Below, one piece after another: positions 44,978 to 54,118 of a DNA stretch of 64,000 nt (the first letter of the stretch is position 1; the number at the start of each line of letters is the position of its first letter). This DNA comes from Mesostigma viride (lineage: Eukaryota; Streptophyta; Mesostigmatophyceae; Mesostigmatales; Mesostigmataceae). The DNA is taken from NCBI GenBank assembly GCA_009746045.1, contig RPFO01000123.1:955410-1019409 (forward strand), written 5' to 3'. The position numbers and the translations under genes were made by a program. The notes under the pieces are model-generated. The model was not told the DNA's origin, searched no databases, and saw nothing but the letters and a program-made list of their open reading frames with translations.

Positions 44978-45170
44978 GTATGTTTTTTATGTGAGACGTA
45001 CATTTCTCAGATGGCTTTTGAACGGTGTGTGTGTATCGTAGAAAGGGTGGGATTTTATGTCATACTTTGATCGTAAGGGTCTATCTGCGGAGAGACGTTG
45101 ACCTAGGAGTTAAGGTTGTTGACGACGACGACGACGATGTGTGGCCTTTTTTTACTCTTGTTGTCTGCAG

Positions 45171-46219
45171 CCCTCCACGGTGGCCATTCTGAAACAGTAC
45201 CTGGCTCAGGCTGAGTCTGAGTCTGGGGCGAGTCGTAAAGCCGAAAAGGGCTTGATCGGCTTGATCCGCTTTCTTTCGGCCGAGATAGCGTTTGCAGAGA
45301 AGTCCGGTGTCGTCGTGGACCGTCCGGCGTCGCCAGACATAATTTGGAAGAACGACCGCCTGGGCCGTCTTGCATTGTTCGAAGCCACACAGCGAGCCAT
45401 TCATGGGAAGAGGGTCGTTGGTGACGACATTTATGAGGTTTTGAAGATCGCGCAGTCGTGCATCCTTAATCTGAAGGAGGATGTCGGACGTTACTTTCCC
45501 CGTCGTGCTTTAATATGGTCGACGCTCTTTGATGAGGTTGAAAAGTTCGAGGTCCACATGGGCGTCACATGTATCGAGGCTCCTATATGGAAACCTTGAA
45601 AATCACTGCGTTGCATCAGCTCTTTAAACTCATGACTGGAGATATGAAAGCGGATTCGAGGGCTTCACTGTCGGAAGATGAAGTGTTTGATATTGTCAGG
45701 AAAGGATTTGTTGACATGTCCAACAGTGACTTTATCGTAATTGTGCCGGGAAGAATGAATCACGTAGGAGGATTGGAGGAGCGCGCACATGAAGTGATCG
45801 CGCATTTGGACATGACAAGAGACCACTTACTGCAATCTTTTGTTAAGTGGCGGACCGACTTTCTTGTCAGCCCGGACGCCAGCCTTTCGCGGGAAGCGGT
45901 CGCTTTCTTTTTGGATTGGGCTGGACAGGTGATCCAAAGTTTCCGGCACCGGGAGGACTTCCATGTTATTCAGACATATAAGCCACACCGGGAAGTCGTC
46001 CAGGAATGGTTGGATCAAATCTCGTTGGTTGATTGTCTCCAGAGTATCCGAACCAAGATAGACACGGAGTGGTCTGATTTAGAGGCGGGAGGCCATTGGC
46101 AGTCCCTCGAGTTGTTCTTCGAGGCGGAATTGAGGCGGCAACTGGAAAAGGAGAGAGCCCATCAAGTGCCGATATGGCCTTTGGGGAAGATTTTGAGGAG
46201 GTGGAAGTTCTACGTTTCG
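45171..46219 (+). CDS. exon 2 of the nine-exon gene
   Basis: Begins PSTVAILKQYLAQAESESGA after TCTGCAG. The first half (to about 45566) and second half (MYRGSYMETLKITALHQLFK onward) are in frames one base apart. Well-mixed composition with WRTDFLVSPDASLSREAVAF and FFEAELRRQLEKERAHQVP, suggesting a folded domain. Family unknown. Ends at GTACGT. Confidence 0.6.
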
Positions 46220-46326
46220 GTACGTTAACTTGCCGATATCGTTTATCGATTTGGTTTGTTTCCATTCCCTGAATAGGGCTCTATATGCTGACCAACCTTC
46301 ATGGTTTGTCCTGTCATATCATGCAG

Positions 46327-47478
46327 GGGGGCTCCATGCCAGGGGACGTATCGGAGGATGTAACGAATTTGTCAGACTTGGTTGATAAGGTGGGTGCTTG
46401 TCCGTCGAGTTTCCACGAGCATCTTACATGGGGTCTAGCTGCAGGTAGACCCTCACCCTTTTATTGAGACTGACATCTTCGGCTAATTTCAACGGTGCCC
46501 CCCACCAATCTGTTGTCTTTTTTCAGGGGGCGGCTGCGGCGATGGCTGTTGACAGTGCTGGTATTTGGTCTGGACTCGAGCTGGAAATGGTAAGCATTGA
46601 ACGATATCCGGATGTCTGCATTTCGCCTGAAGTTTAAGTCAGCGCATATATGCGAAATATACAAATGTCGACTAATTTTGATTTCCAATGAGCTGTCGTA
46701 TTCGGTGTTGACAGGTGGGGGGTTTGGCCTCAGCAGGCGCTGCCGGAGAGGAAGAAAACGCTGGAGGAGATGAGGATGGCGGAGACGCTGAGGGAGAAGT
46801 GGCTGCGCAGGTACGTTCATCCGCCGCGATTTTGGGTGATTTTTTTCGTGCTGAGGGGTATCTCCGCAGAGAGACGATGGTGCAACAATCGAACTGAGGT
46901 CAAGTCCCTTCTTGTTGGTTTTTTTTTGTCATGCAGGCGGGGGCTGTCGCTGGGGGTACTGCGGGGGGGAAGGCGGCGAAGCCCGAATTGACTGAGTATG
47001 AAAGGGAAAAGCTGGATTCCCGCAAGAAGGTTGCGAAGGATCATATTATTGCTGTTGGCCTGATCATGCTTAAGTCTCCGCCCGATGGCGTCGATTCGGA
47101 GGGACCTGCGGGGTCCGAGTTTCGCAAGTACCTGACACGACTTGAGGCGGAAGTCGATGCCGATTTCGATACGGAGGTGTTGGGTGCCGCTACCTTTAGA
47201 GTGAATTGGCATATGAATTTGCAAATCTGGTGAAGTCGAAAGCCACCAAGAATTTCAAGTGGCAGCCTAAGGAGTACTCAGAGGCAAAGGTTGACAAGAT
47301 CGAGAAATTCATGAAGTCTGATTTTCGTCGTCGGGCCGCTGAGGGAAAAAGGGCGCTGAATGCGGTGGCAAAGGCTAACAGTAAGAAGAACGCGGAGGCG
47401 AAGGCGGCGGAGAAGGAGGCGAAGAAGGCGGAGAAGGAGAAGGCTAAGGAGGCCAAGAAGCAGCAGAAAACTGGACAG
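46327..47478 (+). CDS. exons 3-6 of the nine-exon gene
   Basis: Exons 46327-46389 and 46527-46589 are each exactly 63 nt and phase 0. Exon 46715-46810 is open in two frames; one reads like helical protein (ALPERKKTLEEMRMAETLRE). Exon 46937-47478 contains LTEYEREKLDSRKKVAKDHI and HIIAVGLIMLKSPPDGVDSE, a frame change at about 47203, then a Lys/Ala/Glu-rich helix (KANSKKNAEAKAAEKEAKKA). Confidence 0.55.
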
Positions 47479-47667
47479 GTACGATTGTTGTGAAAATTTA
47501 GACCTCTCGCTGCGGGTAGACGCTGACTGGCTGCGGGACTTGGTGTTTAGTGTCAGTAAGGTATTATTCCAACAGAACTTTGTTCGTCCCTGAACAGGAT
47601 GTCGTGGTCGGCCTAAATATTACTGACTTGAGCAAATCCTGCGGTCCTTTTCGATTTTTTACTTCAG

Positions 47668-48833
47668 GATGACGGGGGGGACGAAGACGCCACGGTGGAG
47701 AAGAAGTTACCTGGTCATGACGCCGTGTTCGCGCTGGTGAAGGATATGCTCAAGTACTGCTCGAGTAGGCGGATGGCGGACGTCGATGACCTGCCAAACT
47801 GGCCCGAGTTCTCCCCCTTTCTTGAGCTGCTCCGGTCACTCAACAAGCTTTTTAAGGAGGGGGTGCTCACGAGCAGTGGGAACCCGGACACCGACCCTAT
47901 CATTGAAAGCTGGAAGCCTTCGAAAAAGGTCGACTCGAACAAGGAGGTCAGGGACCAGAACATCCGGAAGGCCAATACTCTCAGGGAAACGCGTTGGATT
48001 CGGCCGGCCGATTTTAAGCAGACCGGATGTTTCAGTATGCGGATCCAGACGGTCAACGCGCTTATTTTGCCAGAGGCTTTGAGGCAGCGGCGTTTAAACC
48101 TTGAAACCATTAAGGAGAACGGCCGCATTCTCCTCAATGCGCGGGACAACGCCTTGCACTTCAAGGTTGTTGTCCCGGTCTGGCAGTTCCCTTTCCAGGC
48201 GCTTGCCGAATCTCAACCTGACCTGTTCGACAAGCAAATCTTGTGCATGCCGGATTTCGTCAAGTGGCTGAAGATTCACCACGGCGCCAAGATTGACGCG
48301 GAGGATGTGGGGTCCAGGTACTTCCGGCCCCTTTCGGATACTGAAGTCGACGTGTGGCTTAACACGGAGTCCACCACCTCTTTCCTCGCGAGAGGACTTG
48401 AGTGGCGTACCTACGCCAGGGTGGACGAGGTGGAAGCAGTTTTGCCTCAGGAGATCGAGGGCAGTCGGGTTGTTTCAACCTGCTGTGCAATACTGCGATG
48501 AAGTCCTACGATCCGAAATTTTTTGAGGAACGGGTACCGGTACCGTATCTGGTTCTCCGGTACGCGGTGGTGGATGGGAACCACTACTTTAAGGGGTTAA
48601 AGTCGTTTCTCAGGGGGCCGGATGGCGGGTGGGGAGAGGTTCGGGCAATGATGTGCGAGGGTGGGGCGGAGTCCAATTTCGCAAATACTCCTAAGGAGGC
48701 GGAGCACGCCTTCCAGGACCTGTTGCGGAAATTCCGTGGTGGTTACATGGGTACGAATGTCATTCTTCTCAAGGGTGGCGACCTGCTCCCGTCGTGGAGT
48801 GAGCAGCGAAATCTACCTAAGCCAAAAGAAGAT
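47668..48833 (+). CDS. exon 7 of the nine-exon gene
   Basis: The most domain-like part: DAVFALVKDMLKYCSSRRM, NALILPEALRQRRLNLETIK, FKVVVPVWQFPFQALAES and LCMPDFVKWLKIHHGAKID. After a frame change at about 48470 it reads LVLRYAVVDGNHYFKGLKSF and AFQDLLRKFRGGYMGTNVIL. Ends PKPKED before GTAAGC. Reads as a single folded region of about 390 residues with no confident family. Confidence 0.6.
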
Positions 48834-49088
48834 GTAAGCTATCTATTTTGGCAGGGTCTAGCTGCGGGTAGACCCTCGGAATTTTCGTGGTTGTTTTTTG
48901 TGTGCGCTTCAAGTTTTTTGCGAGGGTCTCGCTGCAGCTAGACCCTCTCCTTTTTTTTGTTGGAATTTTCGTTGCGTATTGTCGGCCGTTTCTTTTTCGA
49001 ATTTTGTTAGGGTCTATCCGCAGCTATACCCCTCGCCTTTTATGACTGAGTTTTGTCGTTGCTCGCTCGATGTTAATTGATGTCGCAG

Positions 49089-52084
49089 GCGGTGCTGACC
49101 GGCAAGCTGGAGAAGCTGTTCGACATCGCCAAGGGGGCGAATTCGGAGGACTTAGCCGTGGCGGATCGTACGCTGGGCCAGGCGTTGCTTGACGTGTGGA
49201 ACTACAACAAGCTATATCTACACGGCAAAGTCACGCGTGGGAAGGGCCACTATATTGCGGATGGCCACTATACCAATCTGCTCACGTACATCCTCCCGGC
49301 TATGCGGCAAGCGGGGGGAAGGGAAGGGAATGTGGAGCCGGCAGGGTGGATGTACACGAGGAGGAAGCAGAAGGAAAGAAAAAGCCGGCCCACAGCATTG
49401 CTTCAGTGCATTCCGCTTACAGTCGCACGCTGGCCAACACGTTTCTCCGTCTGACACAGGAGCAGACTGATGATCCTGCCTCAACGAAACCCGCGCCTGA
49501 GGAGGTGATGATGCAAAGGTGCAAATTCGCGAATGCAGAGGGGGAGAAGAAAGGCCAGAAGGTCTCTTGGACTTCTTTCAGGAACTTGGCCAGCCTTCCT
49601 ATGATGGACGCCGTGATCGATTGCATCATGAGCTGCCAGGTTGGACCGGAAAAGCTCACCAAGTTGGTGGAGATCGCCAAGGATGTGCTGGAGTGCCTGC
49701 GGCTGACCATTTGCGCCAGATTCAAGGAGGATGTGACGCTGGAAGCGCGATGCAAGGACGCAAATGGCAAGGAGTTTGTGGCGTCTCATATTTTCGAACT
49801 CGTCTTCAATCTCCATCCTCTCCCTCGGCCGTCGGCAGGAGCAGATTGTGGCCAGATACCGGGAATTTTGGGATGTGGCCGTCATCATAACGAGGAACAT
49901 CGCCTACCTTCTTAAAGCCAAAAAACACGCCGCACATCTGAGGATTCCGAGAAAGGATATCAGTAGTGGCAAGATCGACTTTCAGGAGATTCTGCTAAAA
50001 GAGAGCGAGGACAAGACGGTGGGTTTGGCACTTTTGGCTCCGGAAGCGTTCAGGAAGTACGCTAAAAGTTGGATTACTCGAAGGGGGGGAAGGAGGCGGC
50101 GATGAAGGGGCCGGTGAAGGGGCTGGAGAAGGGGAAGGGGAAGGGGAAGGAGACGGTGGCGAAGAAGGAGGAGGAGGCGAAGGGGAAGGAGGAGTGGGAC
50201 GTTGTGTATGAGTGGCGTACTGTGGACTGGGGCCGTCGCCGGGTCTGGTTTTGCTGTCACGTCCTCCTCGGTGATAAAGATGACGAGTCGCTCGTCAAGC
50301 AGGTGGCAGCCGAGGTTGCCTCAGCTTCAGCCCACCACTTTCCCTTGGGCAGGTCCCTTCCGTGCCTGAGCCTGCTGAACTTGGCGAACATTTGGGGTGA
50401 TAAGTGGAGTCACTTTCAGTCCAGGTGGTGGGCGTTTGGTCCTTGCCCGCCAGAATCGGACATTCCCCAACCGGGCGGGATCTACGATCATGGCCGGGCC
50501 CACTTCAAATGTTCCGAAAAGTGTGACACTTTTGGTCGTTTTTTTGACTTTTTCGACGATCGTCACTCTGCAGAGTGATTCGTCGTGCGAAATCGTGCGA
50601 AATTGTGCGAAATTTGCTGAAATCGTGTGAAATTTGCTGAAATCGTGCGAATTTGTGCGAAATTTGCTGAAATTGTGCGAAATTTCATGTGAAAAATGTC
50701 GACGGTAAAAAATTTTGATGTGCACAACGTGTGTGAATTCATGCGAAATTTTGTCAAACGTCACTCCCCAAAACGACCCTTGGTTGAAATCCATGCGAAA
50801 TTGTGCGAAATCATGCAAAATTGTGCGAAATCGTGCGAAATCGTGCGAAAATGTGTGAAAATTTTGCGAAAATCACGCGAAAATCACGCGAACTCGTGCG
50901 AAATTTTATTTTTTTTTTGCGAAAAACGACCAAAAGTGTCACACACTTGGCTTGGACGGCGGAACATTTGAAGTGGGCCCGGCCTCATGTGCTGAAGGCT
51001 TGCGCCCAAGAGTTTTTCTCCAGGTTCGAACCGATGGTGATCGTGTTTGGTACCAGGCCGGAGATTAAGGGGTTTCTAGAGATAACGGAAAGGATCGGGA
51101 TTGGGACTGAATTGTGGGAGCGGCTTGAACGGGGGGAAGGTGATGAGGGGCTTAGGCTCGGAAGGGCGAAGAAGCGAAAAGCTTCCCACGAAGCTGGGGG
51201 ATTGTCCGCCGTGGTGGAGAGGGATGACCAACAGTTGTTGGAGGGAGGGGATGGAGGGGATGGAGGTCCGGCAGGAGGGTCTAACCGCGGAGAGACCCCC
51301 GTCGAGGTGAGAACGCAGCAGGCCGAACAGATGACGGGGCCTGAAGGTGATTCGGATCCGCCTGCGGCGAAGAAGCCCGCTTCTCAAGTGACTCGACGGG
51401 CAGTCGTGTCACTTGTTGAGGATGATGGAGGTGGGCCTTCCAAGCCTGCCGCGCCGCAGCCCGTTTTTCAGGTTCCGAAGAAGCAGCTTCGGGTTCCCTT
51501 GCCGACTCTGCCCACCCCGGCGCTTCTGCCCAGTTCTCAAGTACCGAAGAGTACGCTTCGGGTTCCCCCGCGGACTCAGCCCATTTCTCAGGTACCGAAG
51601 AAGCAGCTTCGTAAGCAACTTGTGGCAGTGGCTGATTCGGACGACGATGCTGAGGAGGAGGAGGAGGAGGAGGACGACGATGCTGAGGAGGAGGAGGGGG
51701 AGGGGGAGGAGGAGGAGGAGGAGGAGCTAGGAGGAGCAGCACGTTGCTATACCAAGAAATCCGCCAAGGGTGGGAAGGCTGCGGAGCACGTTGCTTCCAA
51801 GAAATCGGCCAAGGTGGGGAAGGCTGCCAAGCCTGCCCTGCCTCAGAAACGGCGTCGAAAACCAGTCGTGCTTTCAGATTCGGATGATGAGGAGGAGAAG
51901 GAGGAGGAGGATGGCGGCGGAGAGGAGGAGGACGGGGGAAAGGAGCGCGTTGCTTCCAAGAAGTTACCCAAGACCGCGAAGACTGCCAAGGTTGCCGAGC
52001 CCGCCAAACCCGCCCCGGCGCCTGCCCCCCACCCCCAGACGGAGTCTACCTGCGAGCAGAGGTCGAAGGAAAAGGCCAAAAAGG
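49089..52084 (+). CDS. exon 8 of the nine-exon gene (interrupted by MITE)
   Basis: Frames change at about 49320, 49830 and 50085, and a 493-bp MITE sits at 50492-50984. Before the MITE: QALLDVWNYNKLYLHGKVTR, FRNLASLPMMDAVIDCIMSC, YREFWDVAVIITRNIAYLLK. After it: LKACAQEFFSRFEPMVIVFG, then a long disordered tail with QVPKKQLRVPLPTLPTP-type repeats, DDDAEEEEEEEDDD and SKKSAKVGKAAKPA segments. A palindrome copy lies in the coding part at 51277-51298. The donor GGTAAGA at 52085 gives a correct phase into exon 9. Confidence 0.55.
50492..50984. mobile_element. 493-bp MITE, copy 1, in exon 8
   Basis: Terminal inverted repeats GGCCGGGCCCACTTCAAATG... of at least 25 bp; TSD TCAT at 50488-50491 and 50985-50988. 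Interior is made of degenerate GTGCGAAATT/TTTGCTGAAA repeats with no coding signal. Same length as the copy at 60307. Its insertion puts GRAHFK and EHLKWARP readings at the edges of flanking frames. Confidence 0.93.
51277..51298. repeat. exonic copy of the 22-bp palindrome
   Basis: GGGTCTAACCG/CGGAGAGACCC within the frame of exon 8 (reads GSNRGETP). The only copy found in a coding exon, and one of the most diverged. Confidence 0.8.
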
Positions 52085-52206
52085 GTAAGAAAAAATCTGC
52101 GAGTGAATTCTGGTATGTAGAGTGTTTTGATTTTTTACGGTTGGCAGTCCGATTTCTACTAACTCGATTTTAGTCATGCGTTGATGGCATGATCGGTTTG
52201 CTCGCA

Positions 52207-52737
52207 GGTAATGAGGATGTGGAGCAGTTACTTCGCTTGGCTAATGTGGCGGTGGGCTTCGGACCAGCGGCTGTACATGCTGACACTTCCGGACGGGAGG
52301 AGCCTAAGGGGGCGGAAGACAGTCAGGCGGGCGATGAGGATGATGACAAGCCCACGTTGGAAATGAGACTTATGGACGGGGAAATGGGGTTCGGAGCACC
52401 AGAGGCCTTTTGGTGTGATGGGTGGACTTTAGCCATTATGCAAGCAGGGAACAAGGATACGGCTACGCCAATGTATGCCAAGCTAGAAGACGTCATGCTT
52501 TATGGGCAGGTGTCTGGATACGACACCAAGTGGAGGGACGTCGCATTTAAGTTTTTCGCTGAGGGGGAGAAGGGAGGGAAGTTGAAGAACAAGGTGGTAA
52601 AGCTGACGGATGGCAAGAGCTGGAAGGATGTGGAAGTCTGGGCGCCTGCAAAGGAGATCGATAGCAAGAGGAGGAAGTCGAAAACGGAACAGCAGATCGC
52701 GGAAGCGAAATTACGGAAGAGGCCCTCGAAAGTGTGA
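52207..52737 (+). CDS. exon 9 (last) of the nine-exon gene
   Basis: From the acceptor CTCGCAG the frame reads NEDVEQLLRLANVAVGFGPA, EMRLMDGEMGFGAPEAFWCD, GWTLAIMQAGNKDTATPMYA and a basic C-terminus (SKRRKSKTEQQIAEAKLRKR) to TGA at 52735-52737. Intact. Basic C-terminus could bind nucleic acid or act as a nuclear signal (inferred). Confidence 0.6.
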   Translation, partial: GNEDVEQLLRLANVAVGFGPAAVHADTSGREEPKGAEDSQAGDEDDDKPTLEMRLMDGEMGFGAPEAFWCDGWTLAIMQAGNKDTATPMYAKLEDVMLYGQVSGYDTKWRDVAFKFFAEGEKGGKLKNKVVKLTDGKSWKDVEVWAPAKEIDSKRRKSKTEQQIAEAKLRKRPSKV

Positions 52738-52958
52738 GGGAAAGTTAGCACTTGGACATCCGCTGGCAATGCTCGTCCTATGGTTAATACAAAGGTTAGG
52801 ATGATGTCGAGTCTCTCCACGTAAAATTTACATGAATTACTAACTTTCAAGCCTCTCGATGTGGAATGTACGCTCAAATTGACATGAATTAAGCATTATG
52901 ACACCAAATTAGCTCGAAAATACGCGATCGGACGCCAAATTCGCGCGAAAAAAAGATA
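52738..52958. other. right subterminal region of the giant transposon
   Basis: Non-coding; contains GCGCGAATTTGGCGTCCGATC (in inverted sense), related to CGAATTTTTCGCCCGAC in the left subterminal region. Confidence 0.5.
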
Positions 52959-53031
52959 TCGGACGATTGAAACTAGCGTTTTTTTCTTGCAAAATGCGCC
53001 AAAAATGACCCCATTCCGCGTGGGACCACCC
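52959..53031 (-). repeat. right terminal inverted repeat of the giant transposon
   Basis: Inverted match to 21288-21351 with an extra GGCGCATTT-like insertion; outermost 24 bases identical. Followed by the TSD CGCC at 53032-53035. Confidence 0.88.
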
Positions 53032-53218
53032 CGCCATCCTCAACTCCCTTCTCCAGCGCTCTGACGGCGAGATCTGGGCTCCATCCCTTTCCGCCCCCAC
53101 CCTCCGCTCCATCCTCATGGAAGCCTTCCAGCAGCACGTGACCCCCCTTGCTGCCGACGTAGCAGCAATCGGCGGCACGCTGACTGCTGAACTTCCTCAC
53201 ATTTCCACCGCCGCCGCC
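53032..53218 (+). pseudogene. L1-like ORF1, middle part
   Basis: Open frame ILNSLLQRSDGEIWAPSLSA, then ILMEAFQQHVTPLAADVAAI and TLTAELPHISTAA between the giant transposon (left) and the copia-like element (right). Continues the frame cut at 21287 and resumes at 61487. Confidence 0.75.
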
Positions 53219-53743
53219 AGTTATGGCACTCGTGCAAGTGCATGGATGCGAACGTATGTTTGATTATGCAATGGCTGGCATATATCAATCCATGCAAGCT
53301 TGCCAAGCTGGATTGCATGGGCACGTAGGTTAGGGTAACCTAGCTATCCTGTACTAGTGCTAACCAATGAGGTGCTGGCTCCGTCCAGCCAGATCTACTC
53401 CAGCTAGGACTGATACGATGCCCACAGGCACCGGCTGCCTAACAGCACTACGTGGATGGTCCTGGACCTCCCCTAGGACCTCCGTACAGGACTAGCACTG
53501 CAACCACCTTGTGGTCTGCGTCACAGCTCATAAACCCTACCACGTGAATACCCACGTGCGTGTGCCCTACATATCTCAGTGCTAATATCTAGCACCCACG
53601 TGCCCAATATGGCACGTGCGGATCTAAACCCTAGTAGAGATATGTCCAGTGTACTACACCACCGTCCATGTCCGTATCCCACTTGGGAGACGGGGACAAC
53701 GCCACGTGTACTGATAGTCTAGGCCTGAAGTCCTAGAATAACT
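53219..53743 (-). repeat. 3' LTR of the copia-like element
   Basis: 525 bp with 6-bp inverted ends AGTTAT/ATAACT. On its inner side the minus strand has CCCCAAAGAAAAG (about 53751-53765), a possible polypurine tract. A 3' untranslated stretch of about 375 bp (53744-54118) follows, with no gene. Confidence 0.92.
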
Positions 53744-54118
53744 CCCATTATTACTTTTCTTTGGGGAGTGAGGGGAAGACTCTTCCCACAACCCACTCAT
53801 ATGCCAACCACTACGAATAAGCAAGGTTCCCCACAGGGACAACCAGGACACTGAAAGAGATGCATTTATAAAAGCGCCCATAGCTCCTCCGTGTTGGATA
53901 CAACATCCCCACTGGTTGGGTGCCTGTGTTAGGAAAACCATTGTCAGAAAAATATGACCACACGTTTTATTGACAAAGAACAAGCCATCAATAAAGGAGG
54001 ACCCTTCTGACCTCAATCTTTAATGACGCAAAGAGAGTCTTACGGGTGGGACACTTCAGACCCTGCCACCCCATGACCACCCTCCTATCTGGTGCTAAGA
54101 TCCCTAGGCTGAGGCACT

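Larger units (their letters stand above)
43779..52737 (+). pseudogene. large nine-exon gene of the giant transposon, function unknown
   Basis: Exons by GT-AG ends: 43779-44977, 45171-46219, 46327-46389, 46527-46589, 46715-46810, 46937-47478, 47668-48833, 49089-52084, 52207-52737. Introns are 107-255 bp. Features in order: Ser/Pro/Arg/Lys-rich SR-like N-terminus; long charged coiled coil; mixed folded regions (exons 2, 6-8); Lys/Glu runs; acidic stretches (SDSDDEEE); C-terminal folded exon 9 (EMRLMDGEMGFGAPEAFWCD). Exon 7 contains RYAVVDGNHYFKGLKSFL, which loosely recalls the DGNHR motif of ParB-like domains; this is weak. About eight frameshifts (near 44285, 44845, 45566, 47203, 48470, 49320, 49830, 50085) and a MITE in exon 8 break it. 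No other internal stops were noticed, so indel errors in the assembly are as likely as decay. Divergent from the transposase gene. Confidence 0.6.
21288..53031. mobile_element. 31.7-kb TIR DNA transposon with nested insertions
   Basis: Ends share GGGTGGTCCCACGCGGAATG and continue as an inverted repeat (left 21288-21351, right 52959-53031; the left arm lacks about 9 bp). It is flanked by the 4-bp direct repeat CGCC (21284-21287 and 53032-53035), and its removal rejoins an L1-like ORF1. It carries a DDE-type transposase gene, an unknown small gene, a large nine-exon gene and about 26 copies of a 22-bp palindrome. Subtracting the gypsy (11.1 kb), one independent piggyBac-type element (1.7 kb) and the MITE (0.5 kb) leaves about 18.4 kb of original element; the second piggyBac-type element is already counted within the gypsy. 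The 4-bp TSD and transposase style recall Sola-type elements, but this is from memory and unverified. Confidence 0.8.

Noticed and set aside
44570-45070. 166-codon Arg-rich ORF on the plus strand
   Set aside because: Mostly an out-of-frame reading of the Glu/Lys-rich coiled coil; only its last part is the true continuation of exon 1 after a frame change.
50803-50984. Coding start of the post-MITE part of exon 8 within the MITE
   Set aside because: The first residues come from GTGCGAAATT repeats of the MITE and recur at 60618; the real coding sequence resumes only after 50988.
23816-51298. Restriction-site or cloning-vector origin of the CTGCAG palindromes
   Set aside because: Arms vary naturally, copies lie inside introns with different flanks, and no vector sequence is seen.
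21288-53031. Integrated large DNA virus or Polinton-like element
   Set aside because: No capsid, packaging ATPase, protein-primed polymerase or retroviral-type integrase outside the nested retroelements; the TSD is 4 bp and the transposase is of transposon type.
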